This document shows positions 5,619-5,635 of a stretch of DNA of 5,635 nt, in pieces. Numbering within the stretch: the first letter of the stretch is position 1; every line of letters begins with the position of its first letter. Origin of the DNA: an uncultured Ruminococcus sp. (GTDB lineage Bacteria; Bacillota; Clostridia; Oscillospirales; Ruminococcaceae). The position numbers and the translations under genes are program-made. The stretch covers positions 1-5,635 of the forward strand of contig CAMWGS010000139.1 in assembly GCA_947173865.1 (NCBI GenBank), written 5' to 3'. The notes below the pieces were generated by a model, which was not told the DNA's origin, searched no databases, and worked only from the letters and a program-made list of their open reading frames with translations.

Positions 5619-5635
5619 TTAAGAATATTTTGTCC

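Noticed and set aside
4087..5622. Plus-strand frames of 87-92 residues opposite the PFL core
   Set aside because: They lie wholly antisense to a strongly conserved enzyme, lack domains, and arise from biased codon use in the core gene.
5613..5635. TATTCT near the right edge as a -10 for the pfl operon
   Set aside because: Transcription would start within the ribosome site. The true promoter is probably outside the window.

Overview
The window reads as a strictly anaerobic, fermentative Clostridia-type Firmicute, most likely Ruminococcus/Oscillospiraceae-like. This is inferred from gene content and sequence style (a [FeFe]-hydrogenase-family redox protein, pyruvate formate-lyase, one-step meso-diaminopimelate synthesis, AAGGAG/GGAGG ribosome sites, mostly TAA stops), not from a marker gene.

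Layout. The left part (33-1891, + strand) holds a 48-residue protein with an internal 13-residue repeat, then a 559-residue iron-sulfur protein of the [FeFe]-hydrogenase family. Its architecture is that of the putative sensory (HydS/HfsB-like) branch: two [4Fe-4S] ferredoxin motifs, an H-cluster domain with all four cysteine ligands, an RnfB-type Fe-S motif, and a long helical tail. A clean intrinsic terminator follows at 1898. The middle (1922-3005) holds ddh, meso-diaminopimelate dehydrogenase, as a single-gene unit with a near-consensus extended -10 promoter and a bidirectional terminator shared with the convergent operon on its right.

The right part (5604 down to 3014, - strand) is the most interesting. 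It is a pyruvate formate-lyase encoded in pieces. The 685-residue catalytic core carries the Cys-Cys active site but stops just before the glycyl-radical domain. Three nucleotides later comes a 72-residue protein. After a 68-nt gap with a hairpin comes an 80-residue protein that is exactly the missing glycyl-radical domain, with RVSGYAV. All three have their own start and ribosome site, so this looks like a natural gene split rather than a frameshift. The 72-residue middle protein repeats the PFL linker motif (PDxLGK) and the first helix of the glycyl-radical domain (LxxLxD, GxxHxN), but it lacks the radical motif and instead has a CGAKGAC segment. It therefore looks like a radical-less paralogue of the same domain.

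Together the genes suggest mixed-acid fermentation: PFL makes acetyl-CoA and formate, and a redox or H2 sensor lies nearby. No PFL-activating enzyme is visible, and the promoter of the pfl operon lies beyond the right edge. Two start sites were moved inward from the longest reading frame (to 212 and 1984) because a ribosome site lies just upstream of, or overlaps, the longer start.
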